Both the position numbers and the translations under genes were made by a program. This document shows positions 23,175-36,302 of a stretch of 64,000 bases of DNA, in pieces. The notes under the pieces were generated by a model, which did no database searches, was not told the origin of the DNA, and worked only from the letters and a program-made list of their open reading frames with translations. The stretch lies in NCBI GenBank assembly GCA_030141605.1, contig JAQGDQ010000031.1:411001-475000 (forward strand). The letters run 5' to 3'. The stretch is from Tubiluchus corallicola (Eukaryota; Priapulida; Priapulimorpha; Priapulimorphida; Tubiluchidae). Numbering within the stretch: the first letter of the stretch is position 1; each line of letters starts with the position of its first letter.

Positions 23175-26100
23175 TCATTTGTCTTGCTCGAGCAGCATTG
23201 GATTAATCACCATTTGCTGAAGTTTGTTTAGATAGGCAAGTTTTGGCATCATCTGCAACGTACCAAAAAATTGTGTACCTATAAATCTTAGCACTAATGC
23301 CTACATATAAGTGCATGTAAGTATTATTAAATTTGAAAACCTGCAATTTTTTTTAATTTTTTGACAACTGTGCCCTTATTCACATTTACAGTGATGGTGT
23401 CTTATATTGCAGATAAACACTGTAAAATCTATAAAAATCAAACATCTGTCAGTTAAATTAAAATTATATCATCATCTGATTAAGGTATTACCCGCAACAC
23501 TAAGCATATGATATCTTTTCCCTGCTTTTGGTGATTTTTCTCTAACTCGTACAATAACGTGTCCAGTAGGTGGCAGTGCAAAGCCCATGTTCCATGCTTG
23601 TCTTCCAGATTTGGTCTGTCTAATGAAGTAAACAAATTATTATTATTATGCATAGTAGAATAATAATACATCAAAATGTAAACATTCCATAACTGCTGTC
23701 TATCTGAGGGCATTCTGGAAGAATTGGACACATGAAATTTAATGTTGCAGACCCTGGCTTGAAGCAGGCAGTGGTCAAGCAAATCTACTCATATTTTTTG
23801 TTTGCTGTTATCTCTGCCCTTTTTCTTGAACATGTTTTAAACATGCTACTCCAAACCAGCCAGTTGTGTTTATGCTTCAAATTAATTTCTGCGCAGTTAT
23901 CACACAATTATCGAGAAAACTTACTTGGGTTTGTTAGCACAATCCCTTTCAGCAATGCAATTTCTGATCGTGTCAGCTGCATTGAGTTCAACTCTTCAGC
24001 AAATGCAAATATTCCTTCCACAAACTTGGGGGTCAGAAAGTGCAGCATCCACTGCTTAGAATATCGGACACCATTCTCAAAAAACAAATGCGAGTCTCCT
24101 TTGTAAAAGTACTTTGAATGTTCGATCTGCAAAAAAGAGTCAGATTATGACATAGTTAGAGTCAGAAAACTTACTCAACGTTGTGCAATATTTATAGCTG
24201 TTATTATTATTATTATTATTAATTTCTTGTCAATCTTGAGATGGTCATTGGTAGTACTTACCATCCAAACATCAAAATGCCCAAATTTTAGGAGAGTTTC
24301 TCCATCATGATTCAATTTTTCAAATCCGGGGATTTCTTTAGTGAAGTTCAGAACTCGTTTAAGTTGTAGCTGGACACTGCCCATCAAATTTTCCCACATT
24401 GACGATACTGTCTGTTTGTCCTGTAGGATTGACAACTGCAAATAGAAAGTTATCCTCTATGTATCCTAATACAGTGTAACATTTAGAAAAAGCAGCTGAA
24501 GGCAACTACTTAGATATTAAACGTGTGACGAAAAAAGGAAAAAGCTCGATTTTCATCATTATCGAAACATAAAATAATGTAATTAGTATAATTAACAATA
24601 TACTATTTACGAGTTGGTGTCATCATCAAAAATATTGTTACTTAGCCAATTGAAACAAGTCATACATTTTTTAAACTTACATAGCTAAGATTTTCACAAT
24701 AGTTTAAGAAATGGTTGTGACACTTCTTATATATTTCATCAGCAACAGATTGTGCTGCACACATTGCCTGTACAGTCTGGAGTTTCAGTTTTTCCGTGTT
24801 CTCATGACAGTCATCAACTATAATAAAGCAACGATATCTGAATAAATCTTCATTAATGTTCAACTGTAAATATTCAGTAACTTGAATGAAAATGCTGCAA
24901 AAACAGGTCAAAGTTGCCAGGCAATCATTTACTGTTGCCAGGTAACTTAACTAAATGGAAAGGATAGTTTTGTCATGTTGCCATTTGTTCTTAAAACTAC
25001 TAAGTAATAAATAACTTCCTCGAATTGAGCTACTAAATGTTAAGCTGATCTTCCAAGATCTGCTTAATAACTTATGTATTTAAAAGCTGTGCAGATTTCT
25101 GTCTTTTGGTCACTTATACTGTTCACTCAGAACACTTACCCCCTGTGCGAGACAGGAGTTTGCGAAAGAAGTTTGTCCACGTAGCTCTACCCTGCTTGCA
25201 ATGACCGCCACATAGACACTCTTTTGCACAGCTAGGATATTCATCAACAACACATTTTCTACCAAAAAAATTAAGTATTAGTTTAAGTTTAGGAAAATTA
25301 GGAAGGTTAAGTAATTATTAAATTCTTCTCAAGTTTGTACCAATACTGTTAAATGTATATAAATACTTGAACCTGCTCCAACATAAGTTAAATTTAAGTT
25401 TATTTACAATTCTATAGCATACTATCCATGCATTTACACGCTTTAGTCTAGAATGCTTTATAATACTTACAATCAAACATTACCCACTCTGATAATAAAT
25501 TTATAAATTGTATAGTGTTATTAGGGCTTCTAATCATTACCCAAGTTTTTCCCATTATTTCATTAAATGTCAAATTCAAGTATCAAAAAAAACTATAACA
25601 TGCAATGAGTTGTAAAAATAAGCACTTGGCAATGTATTCGCAATGGCTCAAGTGTGTGATTAGACACCTACAAACACCGTATTGCCTACAAATACTGAAA
25701 CTGCAAATGAGTTAATGAAATTGCTGACAACAGTTTAAAACTGTCTGTAGTGACTGTAAATAGCTAACTAGAAGATATTAATTACCGTTTCACCCTGTCT
25801 TTTCCCAATCCGCAGCCACAGTTACAGTCATCATAAAATGAACACATTCCAGCTGTTTGACAGGCTGTATTTGGTTCCTGTGCTGTAAGGACACTACAGT
25901 GTGTTCCACCGTCTCTGGATGTACATGTTTTATCACGTTCAATCTTTAGGTCACACAGTGAATGTCCTGAATCACACTCATCTCCACGCTCAGACATGGA
26001 ATTGCCTGAATTGCTGTCTCTTAATTCAGAGTCAGAACTTTCTGAGTCACACCCAGCTTTAAACTTTGACAGACAGTCTTCTGAGTCATACTCAATCTGA

Positions 26101-29100
26101 AGTTTAGGGGTAGAATTTCCCAAACTACACCCATTAAACATTGAATTTTCCAATCTAGTGCCAAAGGTAGAACTTATTGAATTGTACCCAACTTCAAATT
26201 TGCGTTTGGAATTTCTGAATCCAGGAATTTCTTCAAGTTCTGATATGGAATTTACTGAAGTTAAACAGTCTCCCATACTGTTACTGACATCATAATGAGT
26301 GATGTCTGTATCTTTTTCACGTGACATTTTTGCACTAAACCTAAATGTATCGCCAAGTTCTTTGCTTATAACACTGGAATCACATCTACCTCCACCATCA
26401 GTATCGCTTTTCTGAGTGTTGATTAATGGTATTTTCGCAGAACCACTGCTTGAAGAAATTCTTGACACAATATCATGAGCAGTGCCGTTGTGTACCAATG
26501 TTTCTTCATCATCTGTAGTGCATTCAGATGTGGAGTTTTTAGTGTACCGTTTCAATGTTTTTTCTAGGCTTTCATTGAGTGTTGTATGCTGTTCTAGACT
26601 AGCTGTGCTCTGAACGGTATCATGTGTATCAAAGCAGTTACCCATTTGCTGGGCTTTCTCTAGAAGTTCTTGACCTTTATTAATCAATTCTCGTGCTTGT
26701 CTTAACATGTTTGTTTTAAAATCCAGTTTACTATGGCTTCCACTAATATTGCATTTTATTATACCATGTTCATTTGAAAACCGATCGTGTTTCATTTGGT
26801 CTTCTTTGTGATCTTTATCGCATTGCAAGTGATTCTGTATCCAAATTTCACTACGATTAGCACAACATGTGTGCTCTGTAGGACGTTTTAATGATGATAT
26901 GCGATTACAAGAATGACAGAATTTACAATGATCACTTGATTTACATTTATTACTCTTTTGCTCAGTTACTTCATCAGGTGTCTGGGAGCAACAGGCCAAT
27001 GCTGTTGTATCAAAATCTAATCCATGAGCTTTTCCACCAACATTCCACTGAGTAGGGATATTGTCCTGTTGAATTGGAACATAACTTTGTTTCTCACAAA
27101 AGGAAATATTCTCTGTTTTAAACCTTGGATTATTAATTCTGGAATAACTAGGTGACATTTGTGGTACAGTAGTATCCTCAGTGGAATGACAGCCAGAGTC
27201 TGCAAATTAAAGTTTGACTTTTATTTTTATTCTTGCTCTATAGTACAAACGATGTTATAACATATCTTATGTAAAACGGAAAGACATTAAGTATTAACAA
27301 CTAGTACTCACCCGGAGATTCAATACTAACAGGAAAATTTAGCTCATAGTGTTGATCTGTAATCAAGCCATATTCATCTGCTGATTGTTTATCGCTACCA
27401 CTTAGCTTGCGAGATTTTAAGAAGTCTCTAACAGCTTTCTCTTTTTGTCTTTTTGGAATCCTGCCCATTTTCACAGCTTCAAATTTAAAAAAGTATTGTT
27501 CCATTATCATGACTATTAGAAATAACCACCAAAACATCTTCAAGTAATTTTCCTAAAATGTGAGTACTGTGATGTGAATTAGTATGGACGAAGTAAAATA
27601 GTAATTCATGGATGTTATTATCACAAAAACAGTAGGGCTCAGTAATTTTATTTGAGGTTTCTTATTTGCATTACTGATATTACAAATCACAACTGCGTCT
27701 GTTGCTACTTATCACATACAAGTTAATAATTGGCAATGACAATAGTGCAGATGGGTATATATGTTTATAAGCAAACAAGTAATTTTAAATACCGAATTCA
27801 TGTTAAATGTTAATGTTGAGCACATCACAAAAAAGTCATAACGAAGATGAAAAACGTTCCAGTTAAAAAATGTGAATTTTTATTATATCCAATCTATGGG
27901 CAGATGGCTATCAGGAATCGAGGAGACTACACAAAAGCATTTAAGGTTTTACTTAAGGAACATACCAGTGATTGCCATACCCATGCGAATGCACCGCTGG
28001 AATCTGCAGGCTTTGCATCTGTTGCGTGTGTCTGGTGTCAAACTACAACATCCGCCAAAGTAACAGCGATAACTGTCAGATTTATCAATGCTTCTCTTGA
28101 AGAATCCCTGTAAGTTATGAAACATGTTTAATTACTTTAATTTTTTTATTCCCAGGCCCACTGTGTGAATTACAAGAATGTTATGCATCCACCTCCTTAT
28201 CAGTGAAAGCTTCACATAATTTACTAATACAGTTTCCATAATTTGCCTAAACAGTTTCCACATAAATATATTTGAAAAATGTAGTGTGCTTTTGTCATTA
28301 AATGCAGCTTGGCCATAATAAATAAATTGCCACTAATGTGACTTGGGTATTATGGTCTATTACAAAATGGTATTTTGTGGTTCCTTCTTACAGCCAAAGG
28401 CGTATCAAGACTTTACGGCTCCCTAGTACTACCCCGCCCATCTCTATTATAAATTTATGGTTGTTTATGTAATGAGCAGATTAAACAATTACTTGTGGTA
28501 TATTAGAAACACTATTAACCAAGTTTTTACGTAGTCATTATTAACTACATGTATTTGCATAATGCTTATATTAAAACAGACTGCAGAACTGCTTGTTGTG
28601 TAATACTTTGCACCTGTTCGTTATGTGGCACTTGTATAAAAAGTCCGCTTGGTAACTACCTTTGGTGTGTTATAAAATGCGCCCTTCATATGAATGTGAA
28701 AGTATACACATTTTCCGAGGAGAATAAGAATTTTTTCTAAAATGTGACTTCTCACGCTTTGGCATCCTAGGCCTAGTTAGCCTATTGGTTAATATGCCCC
28801 TGCTTACAGCCTAGCCTTTGGATGATGTTTATCTTGCGACTTCCATGCATATGAGCGCCCTAACTCACCATCTCTGCTCACAAACTTTTAATAGATTCAT
28901 AACCATGGTGTAAACCTACATCAGAGTGTGGTGAAGCAATGGTGACTGGAGAACCACACTTAAATTTTAACTGCCATCTGTGTAATAACTATTTAAATAA
29001 CATTATATTTGATGGAAATAATACAGAAGACAAATTCTGAGACATCAACAGCCTGAAAGAAAAAACTATGTTGAACTAAAGAAAGATAAAGAACTAAGAG

Positions 29101-29295
29101 TTTAATAGGTACTATGGTGCAGCAGCTGCATGCATGAATAATGAAATAAAAAAAATCCTTATAAAAACATACCTTGCATCCCTCACAAGTTATTACCCCA
29201 TAATGTACACCTGTTGCACTCGCTTTGCAAATGCGGCATCTACTGAATGGATAGCAGATTTGTCCAGTATCTGTGTGTTTAATATCCATGCTCAT
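23175..29295 (-). CDS. NR1-like nuclear receptor, 10 exons
   Basis: Ligand-regulated or orphan transcription factor. Exons: 29173-29295, 27966-28107, 27312-27476, 25786-27199, 25140-25258, 24681-24817, 24262-24435, 23925-24126, 23492-23619, 23175-23252; phases agree throughout and give 893 aa. Zinc finger 1 is CRICKASATGVHYGVITCEG (P-box EGCKG). Finger 2 is CYFGGCCSLTPDTRNRCKAC, with canonical C-x5-C-x9-C-x2-C spacing. The extension GMAITAVKMGRIPKRQKEK resembles the Rev-erb/E75 T- and A-boxes. A hinge of about 560 residues follows, including one 471-codon exon. The ligand-binding domain reads MWENLMGSVQLQLKRVLNF, then FTKEIPGFEKL and FAEELNSMQLTRSEIALLK, again closest to Rev-erb/E75. The last helix reads INPMLLEQDK, a weak AF-2. 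The start is the first ATG of exon 1; an upstream exon is possible. Confidence 0.9.
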
Positions 29296-29938
29296 ACAGT
29301 CTCTTTTTTGAAGAAGTTTCTTAATTCAAAAGATGCATACTGCTTGTAAGTTTATAGCAGTAAAAGTTACTTTAAGAACCTTTAGTTGTTTTGTTGTATC
29401 TTGCAAGCTGAATCTGTCATGTTCTGGTCATGTCTCTGATCTCCAAGGATCTAAATCTTTTTGAATCACTATTTACGGCTTCAGCATTAGTTGCCATGGC
29501 AACTTGGGCAGTTCACGTAGGAATAGACGTGACATCTCTCTAATTACAAAATTGTTGACTTGTTCTCACAAATCATCATACTACCTAAAAATAAGCAGAC
29601 ATTTTTATTAGAAGATCCGTTTACACTGCCTTAGATTAGAAATGGCCACACTATAATAATAGGTTAAGTTAGATAAAAATAATGTAGATGCTCGAGTATT
29701 GGGTAGGTTTGGTTAGATGAGATGAAGTATTTAGCTCTCATATTGTAGCCACAAATTAGAACTAAAATGAAAAAGGAAAATCAAAAGTGAAAATAAATTT
29801 GTTAAAATGCCATTTTTATTCTTAGATTATTAAATTGTTTAATAATTAATTAATTAATTACACATTTAGGAATAATACCAAAATCATATTGTAAATCAAA
29901 AACCCAAGTGAAAAGAACAGAATGCAAAAAAGTCATGG

Positions 29939-30010
29939 TTCAACCTGGATTTGAACCAGAAATCTTTGGATTACAAGTCCAATTTCATGACCACTGTATC
30001 CCACAGCTGT
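29939..30010 (-). repeat. Degenerate tRNA-like sequence
   Basis: The minus strand has a D-arm-like AGTGGTCATGAAA, a 5-bp anticodon stem TTGGA/TCCAA around the loop CTTGTAA (UGU, Thr-like), and a B-box GGTTCAAATCC. The two acceptor halves do not pair well, so it is a pseudogene or a SINE head rather than a functional tRNA. Confidence 0.45.
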
Positions 30011-30261
30011 TTGTTGTCAAGCCAGACTTTAATTAATTTTAGCCTAATAGCTTGTCAACCGTTCTAGCAATCTAAGTGTTATTTGACTTATTTCACTCAC
30101 ACTGTATAAAGTATTGCTAACTAGATTAATTTTTGTAATCAGTATAGAGCTAACACTTACAGCATGAATAATCAATTACTAATTTGTATAACCTTATCTT
30201 CAAGACACACAGTTATTGAAACCAAATGTTCTTAAAAGGGACGAATTGTGAAAAACCGTCA

Positions 30262-30335
30262 TTGAGCCTGATTTGAACCAGAGACTTCTGGATTAACTAG
30301 TCCAGCAACAAGTCTGGTGATCAAGGTGGCCTTAG
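30262..30335 (-). repeat. Second degenerate tRNA-like sequence
   Basis: The minus strand has an anticodon-stem-like CTGGA...TCCAG and a B-box GGTTCAAATCA, spaced as in the neighbour 300 bp away. The anticodon loop is too long at 8 nt. It is probably a decayed tRNA or tRNA-derived SINE. Confidence 0.35.
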
Positions 30336-31056
30336 CATGCATTAAGCTTAGACTTAAAGGAAAACAGTATGATTTTGATTTTTCATATACTACCCCAATT
30401 TCAAGTCCGATAAAAAGTATGCATTTTAACACAATTAATACAGCAAAACGTTTCTGATAATCTAAATAATCTTCATTGCATACATTGTGTGAGACTAGCT
30501 AGTATTGCGAATTTGCGATACAAAAGTTTATCCATGTAGACCCACAGCAGATTTTAGACTGACAGTTTTTATTAATTTTGTCAGTTTAATCGTCAAAATG
30601 GGCTTGGGGCGTTACGCACTCCTAGTGTTATGCTTAGGCATACACTGAAGCCATATACACTGAGTAAAATGAGTCCTGCATGTCATTGTACAAATACAAT
30701 TAACAATGTATTAACTATTCGTATGACAAAATAAGTGAGTTTACATCAGCCGCCGTTGACTTGGTAAAGCTTGCTTGTTAAGGGCACAAAATTATTACAT
30801 CGTAATGCACAATTTAATTCATTAAGCACAATCTTAATCAACTCACAATAACAGCTGTAACATGGCGTAATGAATATCTAGTACAAGATGATGCACACTT
30901 GACCGACATGCATTTGAAAGAAACACAGTGACGGGTGTCTAATAAAGGAGTTGCTATGGCGACAGCTATAATTATTACCTCCCGCGCATAGCTTCTCACA
31001 TATTACAGTATTTTATACAAATGGGTGGACTATTCGAAGTAATATATGCACACAAT

Positions 31057-31435
31057 CAGGGCCTATTTCAGCCTAAGCAAGGCCCGGGGAAGTGGGGCGT
31101 GTGAGGGCCCATCGGGGGAGGGGGGCAGGCGCTACCATGGTTGGCGCCCAGAAAATTTTTGAACTGCTAGAACGCCGGAGAAGCATTTTCGAAGAGAAAA
31201 TATGGAGTTGTACAGTTGTTAAAGGAAAGAACAATTGAAAGAAAAACTGCTTTATTCTCAGACCAGTCCTTAGTACCCGTCAATACTGGCAAACGGCGCG
31301 CCTGCGACAAGAGGGAGAGAGGAGGCAGTATGTTCGCATAAAGCAAAAGAAAATGTTACCTTGGCGCGAGGCCCCCCTGGTGGGTGAGGCGCCGGGGAAG
31401 TATCCCCACTTCCCCCCCCCTTGAAATAGGCCCTG
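31057..31435. mobile_element. GC-rich hAT-type MITE
   Basis: The termini are CAGGGCCTATTTCA and TGAAATAGGCCCTG less one base. Flanks CACACAAT and CATACAGT match at 6 of 8 positions, as expected for a decayed 8-bp hAT target duplication. The 379-bp body is far richer in G+C than its surroundings, with runs of G near 31113-31125 and C near 31412-31420. No transposase is present. Confidence 0.65.
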
Positions 31436-32889
31436 CATACAGTGCACACACTGCAAAAGTACAAACTTATTATTTGTGAGTGATGCATTTTAACATGTCT
31501 TGTTAATCATAAATTACCTTTAAAGGCAATGAGGATTATTTTGTAGTATTCTTGTCGACGGCAGATTGAAGCACTATGCAACGAAATGCAATTTTACATT
31601 CTATCTATCCGCCCACCAAGCATGTGCACGGGGGGTTGAGCCCTGTTGTATTCATTGGTATATTATGTAAAAGTGTTTTGGGTAGTATGGCCCATAAGCT
31701 CTTCTAGACAAAGCTTCCTCAGGATTTTTATGGAAAGCCAAAAGAGGACACTCCATATGCGTGGTACGGTGAAAAGTCTAAAGAGCTTTCCTTTCGAAAG
31801 TCTGTGCGTGTCACTGCCACATGGGCAAACCTTTTTGTGCGGATCACAACGCATGCCACTAACGCATCAAAAACACTTTTTAGCACTGTCATTATAAATG
31901 CGAAGCCATCTATGAAATTCCACAGACAATAATTCACCAGACCTGTCTCATTATCGAGGCGAATTCTCTGTTAAAATGAGGTACTGGACGACAGAGATCT
32001 TTGTAGCCATAAAAATGTAAATATACCTTTCCGACAATAACAATCGGCAATGACTTGAGGAATAACATTTTAACAGTATGGCAAACAAAACTGCCCAGAA
32101 GCTATTAATTTCCCAGTAGTCGCCCAACCATTTACTGAATAGGCTCCATAATGCTTTAACTGCAACTGCAAAGCACGTATATACGTAAATGCGCACTACA
32201 TAGCTACTTAATTGCTGCCATCCCACACATCTTTAAACTTATTTATAATTTACTGTAACTTGTACAGCTTACTGTAATTAATTCTAAATCCTGCCATTTT
32301 TTCTTGAGAAAAATTATACTTTTAAGAACACTGAAGGTAAACCAGTTTTCCCCACGTACCAGTAACCTAACATAAGCAGTTAACTTGTACACAAACTTGT
32401 ACCTCTACCGATACACGCCTTGTACCTCAACCGATAATCCATGCCAAAAATGACGTACTTGATTAGGTAAATCATGCTGGCGTAAACATGAAGCCAAAGA
32501 ATATACGTAAACGATGCTCCTCCACTGTTCGATCAAGCATATTGCATTTCACACATGAAAAATATTTTTAAATTAAATTTCAGAACAGACTCAAACATAT
32601 TTTTAAGTACCCATGTTGGTTTTAAAAACTCTCTGAAGTGGCATATGAAAAACGTATTTGCAAGTTAAAATAATGCACTTGCACAAATAAACACTGCATT
32701 AGTGGTCGTTTCACAAAAGAAGCTTTCGGTGGCTTTCTGAAACCTTTCTTGAGATTTTATGAACTTGCTATATTAATAATTTTCTGGACTGTAATCTTGA
32801 AATTTATACATTCAAGATATAGGCTTAGAATACCAGTTACTTTACTATAGTATATCGGATCTGTCGGCTAAACCAAATTAACCTAATGT

Positions 32890-33185
32890 CGAAAATTCAT
32901 ATCCAAATCGAATTCGAATTCAGTTTTAATCATTAAAAAAGCGGTCTCACAAAAATCTTACTTGATTTTATTCTGCAATAAAACACTAATAATTTGTGTA
33001 AAAATTGTGCGCATAAACTGCAGCTGATTCCATGACGCTTTGAATGTTTTCATTATAAAGAATGCATGCAGTTGAACTGCTGAATTAGTCGAATCTATAT
33101 AATTTTGCGTATGGATCGAATTCAAACTAAAAAAACTCGTTCGAATCGAATTTGAATGTTCAAAATCGGTTCGAACGTTTGAATT
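32890..33185. mobile_element. Diverged copy of the GAATTCGAA-rich MITE
   Basis: The body has the same features as the elements at 35170 and 44526: TTCTGCAATAAAAC followed by ACTAATAATTTGTGTAAA, then CTGAATTAGTCGAATC, then TCGTTCGAATCGAAT. The terminal CAGTAGGGGTGAGC is not preserved. Confidence 0.5.
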
Positions 33186-35169
33186 GCCAGCAGCCAATAT
33201 TACAGGAAAAGGAAGTGTGCATTGTTTTCGTATTATTTTTCGTTGCCAGATGGCAGCACTATGCAGTAAAGTACGTGCCAACTTTAATTGCTACAGTGTT
33301 TGAACAATTTCTTGAAAATTTTATTTTAAGCAAGCTCCTGACTCAAACTTTTAGCAGCTGATTTTTTTCAAAGCAAAGTATACAAGCTTACAAAAAAGTC
33401 CACTGTGCCCCTGACAAGTCGGCACTTTTCTGGAACACCAATTACTTTGAATAAAATAAGTAGCCGTGCAACCATTTGAGACAGGCGTTTTACATAACAT
33501 AAGATTTTCAAGCAATTGATCAAAAACTATACCAATTTGGTGCATATACTTTAATACTGACTACTGACAGATGTGACCAACTTATTCTTGAATTATTCAC
33601 TTAACGTTGGCACATATATACCCCTGAAAAATAGGGTACCCCGTCTGGTCATCTACAGTTAGGCATGGTTCATATTCCAGTCAACAGAGGCATCCGCACA
33701 ACATTTAATTTGCACAAAAATAAAATAAGAACTTTAAACGAAAAAATGTGCTTTGTTCATTCTATAAATAGACGTGTTAGTTTTGACATAAAAAGACGTC
33801 AAAAACAAATTGTGTTTAGAAAGCTGCAGAATAAGAATGAAACACAATAATTGCTTGTTTGCAATGCCAGAAAACTACGTACATAAAGAGTTTATACTGA
33901 CAACAATTAACAACTCAATCAAATGCAACAAGTCCATAACCGGATTCCTCTATAGGGTAGCATAGGCTGTAGCCTAGGGCCCCAAGCTTGCGGGTTCTGC
34001 TAAAAAAATTCAAATATATTTTTTGAAAAATGATTATAATATTTTGTGTTGGAGAACAATACGTTTAACTTAAAATAAAATTTCAACAAAAAAAAGGAGG
34101 CATATGAGTCTGAAAACCTAACTTAAAAAAGCGGCACCTCATTTGATATAACCTGCCCCTTTTGAGCCCTTTTATTTGACTTAAGGAACCACCTGTTTGA
34201 AGCCCTTTATTTGAGAATTAGTGGGTGGCTCCGTGTGAGGCGGGACAATTTCATTAGCCTAGGGGACACAGTTGGTTATTATCCACTTCTGAGCAAGTCA
34301 CGTGAAATTACTTTAGTCAATGTCTACAATGCTATTGAATAATAAAATTGCCCTGCCAGAATTCGAGAAAACTGTCTTCACTTCTCAATCCTCCATAAGA
34401 CGTGTAATTTTTCTCGACGATTTGAAAACTTTGACTGTATGTCAGCTAATTTTCAAACGAGTCTAGCAGTTACATCATATCTTCCTTAACCGTACAAATT
34501 ATAATTATAATGCATGCTCCACTTTTACTTTTGCTTGCATATTTTGTTTTTCTCACTACAAAGATCATGTTATTTTATTTTGCTCATTGCTTCAGAAGTT
34601 ATCATTAAGTTGCATTATATTTGACATTGATTCTGAAAAAAATATGTAATCTATTTTGTTTTTCTCACTACATATATTGATTTTATTATATTAATTTGCT
34701 CATGGTTTCAAATTTATCAATGAGTTTTATTATATTTTCACACTGATTCGTATGTAGTTTATTTGGTTGCACATTCATACTTCAGCGTATATTTTGTTTA
34801 CTCCATTTCTGTTTCTCCGTATTTGTTCTCTTGTTCCATAGTCCATGCAGTAATGTAAAGAAATGACATATTTGATTGAATACCATTGCATATTTCCGTT
34901 CCATAATATTTCGTTCATTTTTATCATATATATTTTGTTTTTTTAGTGATTCTTCATTTATAATTCAATTTCTTTTCCATTTGGTTTGACTTGATTTTAT
35001 AGCTTAATCAGTTAATTATATTTTTTTACAACATAGTTGGTTGAACATCCGTATCATAATTATTGTGTCCGTGTCGCATATACTCGATTTAGTTACTGCA
35101 TTTTCAAGTTCAATTTTGTCCCCTATGGATTTACAGTAGCAGTTGATTTTCGTCTTCTCATACCCTGTA

Positions 35170-35584
35170 CAGTAGGGGTGAGCATTCTCTACCAGAAAGC
35201 GAATTCGAATTGAACCGAATTTGTGACTTTCGAATTTGAATCGAACCGAACGTCAGTGTTTCGAATTCGGTGCGAATTCGAATTGAGATTGAAAGATTTT
35301 CGAACAAGTTTTCGAACCACTAGTGAAAATTAGTCTTAGAAAGATCATGCATATCACTCAATTTTGTTCTGCAATAAAACGACTAGTAATTTGTTTAAAA
35401 TTGTGCACAGAAATCACAGCAAAATTATGCTAATTGCATGATATTTCAGTCGTTTTAATGATAAAGAACACTATGTGATTGAAGTGCTGAATTATTCGAA
35501 TCCTATAGCTTTAGCTGCGAAATGAGTTCGAACTAAAAAAAGTCGTTCGAATCGAATGCGAACGTTCGATGCTCACCCCTACTG
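35170..35584. mobile_element. TA-flanked MITE (mariner-like), unit A
   Basis: The termini are CAGTAGGGGTGAGCAT and ATGCTCACCCCTACTG, flanked on both sides by TA, as expected of Tc1/mariner insertions. The subterminal parts are rich in GAATTCGAA-type words. It is 415 bp and has no coding capacity. Confidence 0.75.
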
Positions 35585-36302
35585 TACAGTAGTGCTACAA
35601 ATTTTTTACAATTTGCACTAACTTGAGAAGGGTAGCTGCATGACATGATGACCAATCGATAATGACCATTGGTGATTATGATTATTAGACATGATGATTA
35701 TTGATCTTTTGCTATCCTTTCTCCTGCATCTCTAGCACTTACCTTTATTCACAATTTTTCTTGATCAATTATTAATTATGGCAATTATAGCCTATATTGC
35801 ATTCTGGTGTAAATGAGGAGATAAGTGAAAAATGTCTATGTCTTGTATATGAGTCACGAGTGTGTGGTCAATCCAACTAAACATAAAATGAAGTTGACTC
35901 AAATTGCACACACTCCCGTCACTCAGTAAAAGTTTCCGCATTGAAAGAAACAGAAATTCGTGCTTCACGCCACAGTTCGAATCTCTCTGATTGAGAAATT
36001 TAAATTATCATGATTTCAAAATATGAATCTTAACTTGAGTTATATCTTTGCGAGAACAGTAAAACATTTCTTGACTTGTTTTATGTACTTTTGTTCTACT
36101 CACATTTAAAAGTTTCTGCTAGTCATAACTAGATTTTTGATAAGCTTTTCATCGATAGCTCTGCTGAAGACAAGTTTTATCACGAAATTCAGTTTGACAT
36201 TTTTAATTTGTTTTCAAATACCACAATGGTTGTGCACTTTATTGTAGATAATCTGTTTAATTTCGTGGGGGCATAAATGCGTAAGTAAAGTCCAAATAGA
36301 AT

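Larger units (their letters stand above)
29296..34364. other. Gene-poor interval upstream of the receptor
   Basis: About 5 kb between the receptor start and the tandem duplication. I recognise tRNA-like remnants (29939-30335), a GC-rich hAT-type MITE (31057-31435) and a diverged mariner-type MITE (32890-33185). The rest is AT-rich, with an AATT tetranucleotide run near 29850-29865. No coding exon is supported; receptor 5' UTR exons could lie here. Confidence 0.5.

Noticed and set aside
27847-28113. Plus-strand open frame of 88 codons starting MKNVPVKK
   Set aside because: It is the antisense of the receptor's second zinc-finger exon (27966-28107), which has canonical cysteine spacing on the minus strand.
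29939-30335. Functional tRNA genes
   Set aside because: B-boxes and anticodon-stem pairs are visible, but the acceptor stems do not pair and one anticodon loop has eight bases.
33900-34270. Possible transposon around TAGCCTAGGGCCCC
   Set aside because: Two similar strings occur in the same orientation, but no inverted termini, coding remnant or target duplication could be defined.
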